From contig URJE01000021.1 of the NCBI GenBank assembly GCA_900547965.1, positions 1 through 22,090 on the forward strand: a stretch of 22,090 bases of DNA. The letters run 5' to 3'. Source of the DNA: an uncultured Eggerthella sp. Lineage in GTDB: Bacteria; Actinomycetota; Coriobacteriia; Coriobacteriales; Eggerthellaceae. A model generated the notes under the pieces. It searched no databases, had not been told where the DNA came from, and saw nothing but the letters and a program-made list of their open reading frames with translations. Shown here one piece after another: positions 1 to 8,423 of this stretch. Position numbers and translations under genes: made by a program. The first letter of the stretch is position 1, and each line of letters opens with the position of its first letter.

Positions 1-210
1 ATAGTTGTGCTCTGTTGTCCGACTTTCTGCCCGGCACGTTTGCTATCAGTTTGGGTTTGCTCTATCTCTATACATCGCATTGCGTGTCTTAGGGGTTTCT
101 AAGAAGGGTTGAGAGGGGCACTGGGTGCCCGATGGTAATGTCCGTTTTTGAAAATAGCACCCTATGCTCGCCGACAATTCCTTGCTTCCTGCTTTAGGAT
201 GCGTAGGTAG

Positions 211-1509
211 CTAGTCTTTATAGTCTTCTGGGTTTTTGGCGCTACTTCCCGTGGTTTCTTGGTAGGTACGCAATTCGTGGCCAAATCGAACGGCGTTTTC
301 TCCAAACCGCTGAGCTATCAGGTCGTTTGCTTCGAGAAGCTTCTTGTTTGCTTCTGCTCTTCTGATGAGGGGGCTCTTGATGCTGTTTTCGTCTGTTTCG
401 CTGCTTGGCGCAATATCAAACAAGGTTCCTTGCACTGGATCGTGGTTGAAGCCGCTTACCCCAACGCCCACAAGACGCAAAGGCTCCCACCCGTCCCATA
501 CCTCATTGAGCATGCTGTAGAGTTCAGGGAGCCACGAAAGATCGTTTGTTCCGAGGTCGGCTTTGTGTCGTTGGCAGGTGCGTACGGATAGATCTTCTCT
601 TCTGATCTTCAAATGAAGGGTGGTGCCTTCTATTCCTTTTCGGCGCAGGCGCCTACCGACCTTATGCGCCATGGTGGCGATGCGAGCTTGGACTTCCTTT
701 TTATCGGTAAGGCTAACTGCAAAGCTGATTTCATTAGAAACCGATTTTGCCGGTTCGCGAATAGTTGCTACCGCAGTGTCGATCCCTCGGCAGCGGTCCA
801 TCATCAGTTTCGTGTTTTTGCCAAAAACTTGTTTCAGCAACACTGGATCCGCATTGGCTACGTCCCCCAACGTGCGCACGTGGTAGGCGTTAAGCTTTTT
901 TTGCGCCACAGGTCCAATCCCGCTCATTTCGGCTACGGGGAGGGGAGCTAAAAAAGCTGCCGACTCACCGGGATACACCACGGTAAGGCCGCGAGGTTTG
1001 TTCTGATTTGAAGCAATTTTTGCCACCGCTTTCGATTCGCCAAGACCGATCGAGCACGTAATGCCGAGTTCGGCAACGCGTTGTTGGATGCGTTTTGCTA
1101 CGGATACAGGGTGCTCGCGGTTGGTCCTCGTTGGCGTGATGTCAAGAAACGCTTCATCGATGCTTACCTGCATCAGGTGGGGTGATTCGTCTTGCAGGAT
1201 ACTCATTACCTTCTGCGATAGTTCGCGATATCGATGGAAGTTGCCAGGTGCCCAGATGGCTTGCGGACACAGGCGGGCTGCAGTGGATGAGGGCATGGCA
1301 GAGTGTACGCCGAATTTACGTGCCTCGTAGGACGCCGTGGACACGACGCCGCGTTTTGCGGGATCTCCTCCGACGATGACGGGTTTCCCTTTCCATTCCG
1401 GATGGTCAAGCTGCTCGACCGACGCGAAGAAAGCATCAAGGTCCATGAGGATGATGGCTGTCCCATTCCAAGGGCGCAGTACGTGGCTATGTGGTTCGGC
1501 TTGAATCAT
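211..1509 (-). CDS. dinB: DNA polymerase IV (Y-family translesion polymerase)
   Basis: This is an error-prone polymerase that copies past damaged template bases, acting at stalled forks through the beta clamp. The 432-residue product has the palm motif DLDAFFASVE at 23-32 (metal ligand Asp23; Phe28 at the steric-gate position), the finger motif YEARKFGVHSAM at 61-72 and the catalytic SIDEAFLD at 116-123 with Asp118 and Glu119. The little-finger domain follows. QGTLF at 360-364 fits a beta-clamp-binding motif, but it is followed by an unusual tail of about 68 residues. About 15 extra residues precede the usual N-terminus and no good Shine-Dalgarno sequence precedes this ATG, so the start is the least certain part. 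It lies 135 bases downstream of the DegV gene on the same strand. No LexA-type operator was recognised upstream. The family assignment is secure. Confidence 0.95.
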   Translation of the reverse strand: MIQAEPHSHVLRPWNGTAIILMDLDAFFASVEQLDHPEWKGKPVIVGGDPAKRGVVSTASYEARKFGVHSAMPSSTAARLCPQAIWAPGNFHRYRELSQKVMSILQDESPHLMQVSIDEAFLDITPTRTNREHPVSVAKRIQQRVAELGITCSIGLGESKAVAKIASNQNKPRGLTVVYPGESAAFLAPLPVAEMSGIGPVAQKKLNAYHVRTLGDVANADPVLLKQVFGKNTKLMMDRCRGIDTAVATIREPAKSVSNEISFAVSLTDKKEVQARIATMAHKVGRRLRRKGIEGTTLHLKIRREDLSVRTCQRHKADLGTNDLSWLPELYSMLNEVWDGWEPLRLVGVGVSGFNHDPVQGTLFDIAPSSETDENSIKSPLIRRAEANKKLLEANDLIAQRFGENAVRFGHELRTYQETTGSSAKNPEDYKD

Positions 1510-1644
1510 GACACCAGTGTACCAGTGGGTCCTTTAGGGCTACTGGATTGTAAAGGTATAGCGGGCTGGGCTTCTTCGATCTGTGCGAATCGCAGTGCAG
1601 GGCGGTTGGCGTTTGGATCGTCGAGAATGCTCAAAGTAACTGGA

Positions 1645-2517
1645 TTAGCGCTCGCTTGCCAAGAAGAATAGAGCAAGAGTACCAGGTCCAGAGTGAGCGC
1701 CAATTACCGGGTCGACATAATTCACCAGATATTTTGTTACGCCAAATTTTTTGGTTATGAGTCTTTGCAAGTACTCCACGTCTTCAATGCAGTCGCCGTG
1801 TGAAATGCCAACCACCTGATCGACAACAGGGGCATTTGCTGTAGCTTCCATGTGCTCGATCAGGCCTTGGATGCTCTTTTTGCGTCCGCGCTTTTTTTCG
1901 AGAGGGATAAGGTGGCCTTCGTTATCGACGTGCATCACGGGTTTGATTTTAAACATGCTGCCAGCGAAGGCAGCGGTTCGCGACACGCGTCCGCCGCGAT
2001 AAAGGAACATCAGATCATCTACGGTGAACCAGTGAGCCAGATGCAGTTTGTTATCGCGTACCCATGTAGCAACTTCGGCCAAAGAAGCACCCTTTTGTTT
2101 CATTCTTGCGGCATAGTACACAAGGAGGCCTTCTCCCATGGATGCCGCAAGTGTGTCAACACATTCGATTGTGCGCTCGGGAAAACGTATGCGCAGATCG
2201 TGGCTCAACGTCTCGATAGAATCGTAGGTACCGGAAAGACCACTGGAAAAGCCCAGGTAAAGGATGTCTTTTCCTGATTCGAGAATTTCGGTGAGCAGTT
2301 TTTCGGAGTTGGAGAGATTCGGCAGCGATGTGGTTATTACTTTTCCTTCGCGCATCATGGTGTAAAACTGCTTCAGGTCGGTGGTTTCTCCTTTGAGGTA
2401 GCTTTGGTGCTGCACGCCGTCGACCATGAAGGTTAGGGGAAGGATTTCCAGTTCGAGCTCATCGATGAGAACCTCGGTGAGGTTGCAAGAAGAATCGGTG
2501 ACAATTTGATAAGACAT
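1645..2517 (-). CDS. DegV family fatty-acid-binding protein
   Basis: The 290-residue product matches the DegV family, whose members bind a fatty acid and can present it to a fatty-acid kinase for phospholipid synthesis. Visible family marks are the N-terminal TDSSCNLT (7-14), the FSSGLSGTYDS segment near residue 90 that shapes the head-group pocket, and HSGPGTLALFF near the C-terminus. The length is normal. The start is supported by GGGGAGGA about 7 bases upstream of the ATG. It is probably the first gene of a unit that may read on into dinB, with no clear terminator between them. The partner kinase is not in the window, so the physiological role is inferred from the family. Confidence 0.93.
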   Translation of the reverse strand: MSYQIVTDSSCNLTEVLIDELELEILPLTFMVDGVQHQSYLKGETTDLKQFYTMMREGKVITTSLPNLSNSEKLLTEILESGKDILYLGFSSGLSGTYDSIETLSHDLRIRFPERTIECVDTLAASMGEGLLVYYAARMKQKGASLAEVATWVRDNKLHLAHWFTVDDLMFLYRGGRVSRTAAFAGSMFKIKPVMHVDNEGHLIPLEKKRGRKKSIQGLIEHMEATANAPVVDQVVGISHGDCIEDVEYLQRLITKKFGVTKYLVNYVDPVIGAHSGPGTLALFFLASER

Positions 2518-2732
2518 AGTGCGTCCTCCCCATAAAGATGCGTGTTTCCTTGTAAGCGTAGCATATCGCTAATTGAGTAAAACGAAACTATCACCTGCGC
2601 TTTGTTGGTTTATGGGGCGATTGTTGGTGGCAATTGTTTGGTTGCTGCAGACCGAGTAGGGAAGCGCAAATAGCTAATTTTCATTTCTTCATGATCTCAT
2701 TCAACTAGGCCGCTGCCCAATTGAAATATGTG

Positions 2733-3551
2733 TTAGACCAGGTGCTGTTGTTCGAGGAATGCTTCAATTAGCAGATTCACCTCAGTTGGATTATCGCTAT
2801 TTGCGTTATGGCCAGCTCCCTGAATCCAGCAGATGGGAATGTTCTCGTCTGCTGCCCACTGCCGATTGTATCGGGTGATAAATCCTGCCTGGTCTTCTTT
2901 CCCGCAGATAAGCAGTGTGGGGCAGTTGAGCTTATAAGTTTTGTTCTTCTCTATTTCCTGCGATAGCGCTTTATATCCATGGCTGACGAGTTTGCAGTAC
3001 TCCAGTTTTCGATAGTCGAGCATCATTCTTTTCATCGATGACCTCCCTTCGGGGGTCTCGGCGCATCCGTTTGAGCCGGCCCAGAGGAGAAGCCGCCAGG
3101 GAAGGCATAGGTAAAACAGAAACGTATGCTTAAGGCTCCAAAGCTCCCATGTTCGGTAATGGCTGCGCCCGAGGGGTGCGGAATCGATTGAGACGAAGGC
3201 CAGCGTTTTTCCGGGTAAGTATTTTATGAACGCCTGAGATACGTAGCCTCCCATGGATTGACCGACGAGTACGGGGTTGGTGATACCCTCCGAGCTCAGG
3301 ATGGCATTGAGCCATTCTGCAAGTTGCTGAATGTTCCAGTTGAGGTTAAACGGACGTGATGCTCCGTGTGATGGCGGGTCCCACACAAATAGGTTTGCCT
3401 TTCCCTTAAAGTGCTCTATTTGATCTTTGAAAAGGTGATGATTGGCCGTAAGGCCCGGAAGGAAAACGAGCCATGGTTTCGATGGGGTTTTAGAGGCAGT
3501 GATCCAGTAGGTTATGGATCCCTGTTTGGTGGGAAACATTTTTTGAATCAT
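2733..3551 (-). CDS. alpha/beta-fold hydrolase
   Basis: The 272-residue soluble protein has a complete alpha/beta-hydrolase plan: LPGLTANHH near residue 31 (oxyanion-hole region, close to the family HG motif), the nucleophile elbow GQSMGG with Ser99, an acid at Asp220 (GKEDQAG) and the catalytic histidine at His248 (GAGHNAN). A hydrophobic, tryptophan-rich insert at about 138-160 resembles the cap domain of this fold. No signal peptide is present. AAGG lies 7 bases before the start codon. The substrate cannot be read from the sequence; esterases, lactonases and C-C hydrolases all share this layout. It is transcribed divergently from the XRE regulator, which makes it a plausible target of that regulator. 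Confidence 0.85.
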   Translation of the reverse strand: MIQKMFPTKQGSITYWITASKTPSKPWLVFLPGLTANHHLFKDQIEHFKGKANLFVWDPPSHGASRPFNLNWNIQQLAEWLNAILSSEGITNPVLVGQSMGGYVSQAFIKYLPGKTLAFVSIDSAPLGRSHYRTWELWSLKHTFLFYLCLPWRLLLWAGSNGCAETPEGRSSMKRMMLDYRKLEYCKLVSHGYKALSQEIEKNKTYKLNCPTLLICGKEDQAGFITRYNRQWAADENIPICWIQGAGHNANSDNPTEVNLLIEAFLEQQHLV

Positions 3552-3605
3552 GATGGTGCCTTAAAGAAGCGGTTTGCGTTTAGGCAATTGTATCCCGTTT
3601 TGTCT

Positions 3606-3622
3606 AGCAACAACTTGTTGCT
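3606..3622. promoter_or_regulatory. perfect 17-bp palindrome in divergent promoter region (candidate operator)
   Basis: AGCAACAA-C-TTGTTGCT is a perfect 8+1+8 inverted repeat in the 137-base gap between the divergent hydrolase and XRE regulator genes. A weak -35-like TTGCTG overlaps its right arm, with TATTAC 18 bases further on toward the XRE gene. Position and symmetry suit a dimeric regulator. That the XRE protein binds here is inference. Confidence 0.45.
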
Positions 3623-3688
3623 GGTCTCACAGGATGCAGGGTATTACAGTGGAAAATGCCTGACGGATTGATGAAAAAGGTGATGGCA

Positions 3689-4156
3689 ATGAAGCTTAAT
3701 GAAACGATAGCAGAAGCAAGAAAACGCAGGGGACTCACCCAAGAACAGCTTGCTGAAAAGCTCTTCGTGACGCGTCAGGCGGTTTCTCGGTGGGAACGAG
3801 GGGAAGTGGTTCCTGGAATCGATATGCTGAAGCTTATCGCTATGGTCCTCGAAGAGCCCATTGTCCATCTGCTTGATATGCCCGAACATTATTGCGAAAG
3901 CTGCGGCATGATACTTTCGCCAGAGGAATATGGCACCGATTGCAATGGGGCGAAAACCGATCATTACTGTAAATGGTGCTATGAACAGGGAAAATACACC
4001 TACGAAACTTCAATGGAGGCAATGATCGAAGATTGCGCGCCCCGTTTGGCGGAAAATACAGGTATGACACATGATGAAGCGGTTTCTTTGATGGGCGCCG
4101 TGCTTCCTCATCTTGAGCGTTGGAATGCCACCCATGTGAATGAAGCCCGTAGTTAA
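3689..4156 (+). CDS. XRE-family transcriptional regulator with C-terminal zinc ribbon
   Basis: The 155-residue protein begins with a Cro/C1-type helix-turn-helix at about 4-58 (RGLTQEQLAEKL, then TRQAVSRWERG as recognition helix). A putative zinc-ribbon domain follows, with Cys69-x2-Cys72 and Cys94-x2-Cys97 around a GTDCNGAKTDHYC core. This matches the family in which a zinc ribbon plus a short helical tail follows an HTH. I chose the ATG at 3689 because AAAGG lies 8 bases upstream; in-frame ATGs at 3656, 3671 and 3683 are alternatives with poorer spacing. The aldose-epimerase gene starts 75 bases downstream on the same strand. The target genes and ligand are unknown; autoregulation through the palindrome at 3606 is a guess. 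Confidence 0.88.
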   Translation: MKLNETIAEARKRRGLTQEQLAEKLFVTRQAVSRWERGEVVPGIDMLKLIAMVLEEPIVHLLDMPEHYCESCGMILSPEEYGTDCNGAKTDHYCKWCYEQGKYTYETSMEAMIEDCAPRLAENTGMTHDEAVSLMGAVLPHLERWNATHVNEARS

Positions 4157-4231
4157 TTCGCATGAATATTTTTGCGGGGTAGGGAATGTCGCTTGATTGG
4201 TATCATTTGGCGAGTCATTTAAGGGGTGATT

Positions 4232-5119
4232 ATGTCCGATTTGGTATCACTGAATTTGGGGGAGCTTACTGCTGCAGTCGATCCCATGGGTGCTCAATTG
4301 TGCAGTCTGAAATTGAGCGAAAACGAATATTTGTGGCAAGGCGATCCAGCTTTTTGGTCGCGTCATGCGCCTATTCTATTCCCTATAGTCGGTTCGCTTC
4401 GTAATGACCGCGCCGAATCGGCTCAAGGAACTTGCGCCATGGGACGTCACGGCATTGCCCGAAATTATGAGCATTGCATTGCGTATAAGGATGAGCATTC
4501 AGTTACGTTCAAGCTGGTTAGTAATAATGAAACGATGGAGGCGTACCCCTTTCGTTTTACGCTGAAAACTACGTATTCATTGGTTGATGAACGAACGTTG
4601 TCTCAAACATTTTGTATAGCTAATGATGGTTCTGTCCCAATGCCCTTTTGCGTCGGAGGCCATCCAGCCTTCAATGTCCCTGTTCCTGGTGCGGTGGACG
4701 AATCATTTGAGGATTACGTCCTGAAGTTCGAGAAGCCTTGGAGCTGCATGCTGCCAACAATCGGAGAGGATGGTCTTATGCGCCGGGACATGCTTCATGA
4801 GTGTCCGGCGGGTACTGATATTGTTCCGATCAACCATCGTTGCTTCGATCACGATGCCCTAGTCTTCACCGATGTCCCTGGAGGAAGGTTGACCTTGTTG
4901 GGTTCAAAGAGCAGGCACGGGATTCAAGTCGACTTTCCTGACTTTAGGTATTTAGGCGTCTGGTCGGCGGCTAACGATGCCCCTTTTGTTGCGCTTGAGC
5001 CTTGGACGGGCCATGCAACTGCATGCGATGAGGGGGATGTTTTCGAGGAAAAGGCAGGAATGACTATCCTGCAGCCCGGCGAAACCGATACCCGCACGTT
5101 CAGCATCACGTTGTTTTAG
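4232..5119 (+). CDS. aldose 1-epimerase family protein (LacX-like galactose mutarotase fold)
   Basis: The 295-residue cytosolic protein belongs to the aldose 1-epimerase/LacX group, which interconverts alpha and beta anomers of free or phosphorylated sugars. The expected active-site residues are present: His73 in MGRHGIARN, His144 in GGHPAFNVP and Glu256 in FVALEPWTG as the likely base. The ATG at 4232 has AAGGGG 5 bases upstream; a GTG at 4226 in the same frame overlaps that ribosome-binding site and is less likely. It follows the XRE regulator and ends in a strong hairpin shared with the convergent luxR gene. The sugar substrate cannot be determined, and no sugar operon surrounds it. Confidence 0.9.
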   Translation: MSDLVSLNLGELTAAVDPMGAQLCSLKLSENEYLWQGDPAFWSRHAPILFPIVGSLRNDRAESAQGTCAMGRHGIARNYEHCIAYKDEHSVTFKLVSNNETMEAYPFRFTLKTTYSLVDERTLSQTFCIANDGSVPMPFCVGGHPAFNVPVPGAVDESFEDYVLKFEKPWSCMLPTIGEDGLMRRDMLHECPAGTDIVPINHRCFDHDALVFTDVPGGRLTLLGSKSRHGIQVDFPDFRYLGVWSAANDAPFVALEPWTGHATACDEGDVFEEKAGMTILQPGETDTRTFSITLF

Positions 5120-5166
5120 TTTCTGCACAACGCTGAAGCGAGTTCGGAACACCTGGATGCAACAAA

Positions 5167-5190
5167 GAAGGAGCCCCTCGGGGCTCCTTC
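5167..5190. terminator. bidirectional hairpin terminator between convergent genes
   Basis: GAAGGAGCCCC and GGGGCTCCTTC form a perfect inverted repeat with a tight CTCG turn, placed between the stops of the convergent epimerase and luxR genes. The U-tract is poor on both sides (TTTGTTG on the minus strand), so efficiency is uncertain. The location argues for termination. Confidence 0.7.
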
Positions 5191-5226
5191 GTGATTGTGG
5201 GATATGTGTCATGGGGGGGTGCGGCT

Positions 5227-6735
5227 TTAATGGTCGCTTTTCCTCATATTGATGTACTCAATAAGCTCGCTTCTCTTGTGGATGTTCACTTTCTCGTATA
5301 TGTGACGAATATGGGTATTCACGGTATGAGGCGATATCACCAGTTTGTTCGCGATATTCGATGCGGTGTTTCCTCGGGCAATAAGTTTAAGGATTTCTCC
5401 TTCGCGCTCCGAAAGCGCAAATTCGTCGATGATCTGTTCGCACACTACGTCTACCTGCGCCGGGCTTGCCGGTGCGCTAATTAGGTGCACGATGCTAGAT
5501 TCGCGTTTGCTCATGGGAACCTGCGCTATGGCTATAAGGCAAATGAAGCCGAGGCAGGTGTAGGTCACTACATCAGTGGACGCCAGTCCGGCTCTTTCGT
5601 AGAAAACTGCTAATGCGTTTCCTGCTGCTATGCCCATACGCGCACAGCCGATCGAGAGTGCGAATGAGATGGTGGGTGGGAAGAAGCCACGTTTAACCAA
5701 GACTCCGAAGTAAACAAGCAGCGATATCTCGAGTACACAAGAGATAACCAGGCTCATCAAGAATGCCGGGGTGTTAAACATGTCATCTGCAATATAGAGG
5801 CAGAAGGCAAGGATGGTGAGTACCAGGAACCAAGGGAACATCTTGAAGATGCCGTACTGCTGTTTGAGATAATTTGTAGCCACCGAGGCGATAAAGAAGC
5901 AAGCGCCCATGGCTATTACGCCTACAACAAAGGAGCTTTGTTCCAAGGGGAGGTTTTCCCAGGGGATGATTGCCGCCAAGTAGTAGCAGGCAGCACCGAC
6001 CAAGAATCCAATGATGCATATTACGATTACATTGCTTAGCGCTGGCTTCGTGGTGCTTTTTGGCAGCAAAACGGGAAAATCGCGCGTTTCTTGTTTTTCC
6101 TCGTAAACGAGCAGCATTCCCGAAACAACAACAAGCGCCGTTGTGAACACGGGAACTAGGATGGTGGGTAAGGCAAGGCCAATTAAGACCAAAATGAAAA
6201 GCGTGCCACCGAAAACCATGCCGATATGTGGCATGGAAAACTGCGCGTGCATTCGCGTTAAGCACTCGCCCCACAAAATGAGCATCAGGCCCTCAAGGCC
6301 TCCTGCGACGCAAGCAAGAACATATATCGACAAGTTGGATGGGAAAAAGCCCGGCATGTATTGAAGGGTAATTGAACAAAGCGCCAAGCCTATCGGGATG
6401 CCGTATGAAAGGTTCTTGTTATCGGAAAGGTGCGTTCCTCTCTTTATTACAAAAGCGGTAAAGAGCATGGTGATTGATCCCGCCAGCAGGTTCACAAGCC
6501 ATGCTTCGGTTACTTGATCGTTTAAGAGCTCGGTTCCGAAAAACGAGTCCGGAATGAACCAAAGAATGTAGTGGTACGTAAGCAGAAATGAGATTCCAAG
6601 GTATTTAAACGACGTGTTTGTGAGTACCTTACGTACGTAATCTTTGGTGTTCTGACCTTCTTGACTCGCTGTTTTGTCAATTTGCTCATCGTGCTTTTCG
6701 ATTGAGCCTTCAAGGTCCGTTTTGGACGTTGTCAT
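5227..6735 (-). CDS. LuxR-type HTH regulator with multi-pass membrane domain
   Basis: The 502-residue protein has a charged cytoplasmic N-terminus (1-40), about ten to twelve hydrophobic segments between 40 and 415 arranged like an MFS-type carrier, and a C-terminal LuxR/GerE helix-turn-helix at about 442-502 (SEREGEILKLIARG, then SPHTVNTHIRHIYEK). It has no receiver or autoinducer domain. This architecture is known to be greatly expanded in Eggerthellaceae, where such genes often sit next to catabolic operons. It diverges from the MFS-aes-caiAB series across a 308-base gap with shared sequence motifs, so it is the best candidate for the regulator, perhaps sensing the substrate in the membrane. 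That role is inferred. An ATG preceded by GGAGGGACC supports the start. Confidence 0.92.
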   Translation of the reverse strand: MTTSKTDLEGSIEKHDEQIDKTASQEGQNTKDYVRKVLTNTSFKYLGISFLLTYHYILWFIPDSFFGTELLNDQVTEAWLVNLLAGSITMLFTAFVIKRGTHLSDNKNLSYGIPIGLALCSITLQYMPGFFPSNLSIYVLACVAGGLEGLMLILWGECLTRMHAQFSMPHIGMVFGGTLFILVLIGLALPTILVPVFTTALVVVSGMLLVYEEKQETRDFPVLLPKSTTKPALSNVIVICIIGFLVGAACYYLAAIIPWENLPLEQSSFVVGVIAMGACFFIASVATNYLKQQYGIFKMFPWFLVLTILAFCLYIADDMFNTPAFLMSLVISCVLEISLLVYFGVLVKRGFFPPTISFALSIGCARMGIAAGNALAVFYERAGLASTDVVTYTCLGFICLIAIAQVPMSKRESSIVHLISAPASPAQVDVVCEQIIDEFALSEREGEILKLIARGNTASNIANKLVISPHTVNTHIRHIYEKVNIHKRSELIEYINMRKSDH

Positions 6736-7043
6736 GGTCCCTCCATAACGTTCTGCAATTAAAACCCCATATCAAACTGCTACCTAATCTTAATAAGCTA
6801 CCCCTCACTATGTATCACTAGTTTCTAGGTAATCGGCGTTTCTATTCACTGTAGGCATCACTATTTTCACTGCAGCTTGGCAATCATGCCACTTTTGCGA
6901 TGAACGTGTTCATTTATTTTCCAATAATCCAGGTATCGGCAATCACGAAAGAAGAAATGCCGAAGGGCTTCGTCCAATAGAGACATGGGGATGGATCTGA
7001 CGAAGCTTTCCATTGGAGTTATTGCAAGGAGAAAGGAACCGCA
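6736..7043. promoter_or_regulatory. divergent regulatory region between luxR and the MFS-cai series
   Basis: This 308-base gap carries promoters in both directions. It contains two copies of ATCACTA-N2-TTC starting at 6814 and 6857 (43 bases apart, about four helical turns) and the dyad ATGAAC-GT-GTTCAT at 6900-6913. Downstream of the dyad are AT-rich -10-like stretches (TATTTT at 6915, AATAAT at 6923). Both words recur upstream of caiD. No convincing -35 box is present, which fits activator dependence. Exact transcription starts cannot be read from the sequence. Confidence 0.6.
6900..6913 (+). promoter_or_regulatory. palindrome ATGAAC-GT-GTTCAT (candidate regulator site)
   Basis: This is a perfect 6+2+6 inverted repeat 130 bases upstream of the MFS start codon. 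Its 12-base word GAACGTGTTCAT recurs exactly on the sense strand upstream of caiD (17049-17060). A LuxR-type dimer is the natural candidate to bind it, but binding is inferred from the recurrence and symmetry only. Confidence 0.5.
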
Positions 7044-8360
7044 ATGGCAATTATGGCTAAAAGCATGGGCGAGGTGACATACAAAGACATCTCGTCCCTG
7101 CACAAGTGGGCACTGGTTATTTTGATCTCGATGGGGTCGTCTATTATCTATGCGCCTATGTATCTTAAGAACGTTTTCTACGATCCGCTGATGCAGGCTC
7201 TCGGATGCACCAATGCAGACCTCGGCATGATGGTTTCTGCATACGGTTTGGCCGCTATGATTTGTTACCTGCCTTCCGGCATCATTGCAGACAAGTTCCG
7301 CATGCGCACCTTGGCAACGGCAGGCTTCCTCGCAACGGCGGTTCTGGTATTTATCTACGCAACGCTTCCTTCCGTAGGTGTTTGCCTGGCGCTCTTCGTT
7401 GCAATGGGCGTAACCTCCATCCTTGTATGGTGGGGCACCCGCTTTAAGGTTGTTCGTCTGTGCTGCGAGGAAGAAGAGTATGCATCCAAGATCGGCATTA
7501 GCTACTCTATTTATGGTGTAACCGGTCTTATCGTTGGTCTTATCAATGCAGCCATCATTGCTGCACTCTCCAACACGCTCGGCGTTGCTGCAGGCGTTCA
7601 GGTTATGATCATCTTCCTTGGTGTTGTTATTGCAATTCTGGGCGTTGTCTCCTTCTTCCTGATCCCTGACTTCAAGGGCGAGATCAACAAGGACGCTAAG
7701 CTCTTCAGCCTTTCCGAAGCAATTGAAGCTTTCAAGCACCCCGGCGTTATTTGGGCATGTATTGCATACTTCTGCGTATATGCTGTATACCAGGGCGCAA
7801 CCTACACCACGCCTTACCTCACTCAGTGCTTCGGCGCTGACAGCAACCTGGTAAACGTTGTAGGTCTCATTCGTACCTATGGTATTGGTCTCCTCGCTGG
7901 TCCGGTAGTTGGCTTCATTGCTACGAAGATCAAGAGCCCCTCTAAGACCATCATCGGCACGTTCATCCTCTCGGTAGCAGTTCTTATCGGCTTCATCATG
8001 TTCCCGCAGTCCACCGAAGGCGCACTCGTTGCATCCGCTCTGGTTGTTCTCTTCGGCTTCACCACCTACGGTGCATTCTCCATTGGCTCTTCTCCTCTGT
8101 CCGAGGTAAGGATTCCGATGCGAATCTTTGGTACCGCAGCTGGCCTGCTCTCTGTAGTTGGCTTCATGCCTGACGTATTCATCCACACCTGGTATGGCTC
8201 CATGATCGATGCCCAGGGTACTGCGGCTTACACCGGCATCTTCACCATCGAGATCGTTCTCGCAGTAATCGGTGTCTTCTGCCTGTTCATGCTTCTCCGC
8301 ACGGTCAAGAAGCACTTTGGCACCACCGAGGTTGCTGAAACTGAGGAAACTGCCGAATAG
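7044..8360 (+). CDS. MFS transporter (probable cai-substrate carrier)
   Basis: The 438-residue integral membrane protein has about twelve transmembrane helices. It carries an MFS motif-A-like loop between helices 2 and 3 (G79-I-I-A-D83-K-F-R-M-R88) and an acidic cytoplasmic tail (AETEETAE). AAAGGA lies 7 bases before the ATG. It is the first gene of the plus-strand series with aes, caiA and caiB, in the place where the BCCT antiporter CaiT stands in enterobacterial cai operons. I infer that it imports carnitine or its esters, or exchanges substrate for product. Codon use is strongly biased to C-ending and GCT/GTT-type codons, as in highly expressed genes. The substrate is not proven by sequence. 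Confidence 0.88.
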   Translation: MAIMAKSMGEVTYKDISSLHKWALVILISMGSSIIYAPMYLKNVFYDPLMQALGCTNADLGMMVSAYGLAAMICYLPSGIIADKFRMRTLATAGFLATAVLVFIYATLPSVGVCLALFVAMGVTSILVWWGTRFKVVRLCCEEEEYASKIGISYSIYGVTGLIVGLINAAIIAALSNTLGVAAGVQVMIIFLGVVIAILGVVSFFLIPDFKGEINKDAKLFSLSEAIEAFKHPGVIWACIAYFCVYAVYQGATYTTPYLTQCFGADSNLVNVVGLIRTYGIGLLAGPVVGFIATKIKSPSKTIIGTFILSVAVLIGFIMFPQSTEGALVASALVVLFGFTTYGAFSIGSSPLSEVRIPMRIFGTAAGLLSVVGFMPDVFIHTWYGSMIDAQGTAAYTGIFTIEIVLAVIGVFCLFMLLRTVKKHFGTTEVAETEETAE

Positions 8361-8383
8361 CGGCAAGTAGTTACGACTCATCG

Positions 8384-8405
8384 GCCCGGGCAGCAATGCC
8401 CGGGC
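8384..8405 (+). other. intercistronic hairpin with GCAA tetraloop
   Basis: GCCCGGGCA-GCAA-TGCCCGGGC is a perfect 9-bp stem closed by a GNRA tetraloop, between the MFS and aes genes. There is no U-tract after it, so it is more likely an mRNA-stabilising or processing element than a terminator. Confidence 0.6.
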
Positions 8406-8423
8406 GCTAAGAAGGGAAGTACC

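Noticed and set aside
116..130. GGGCAC-TGG-GTGCCC hairpin downstream of dinB as its terminator
   Set aside because: The stem is short and there is no U-tract in either direction; it is too weak to call.
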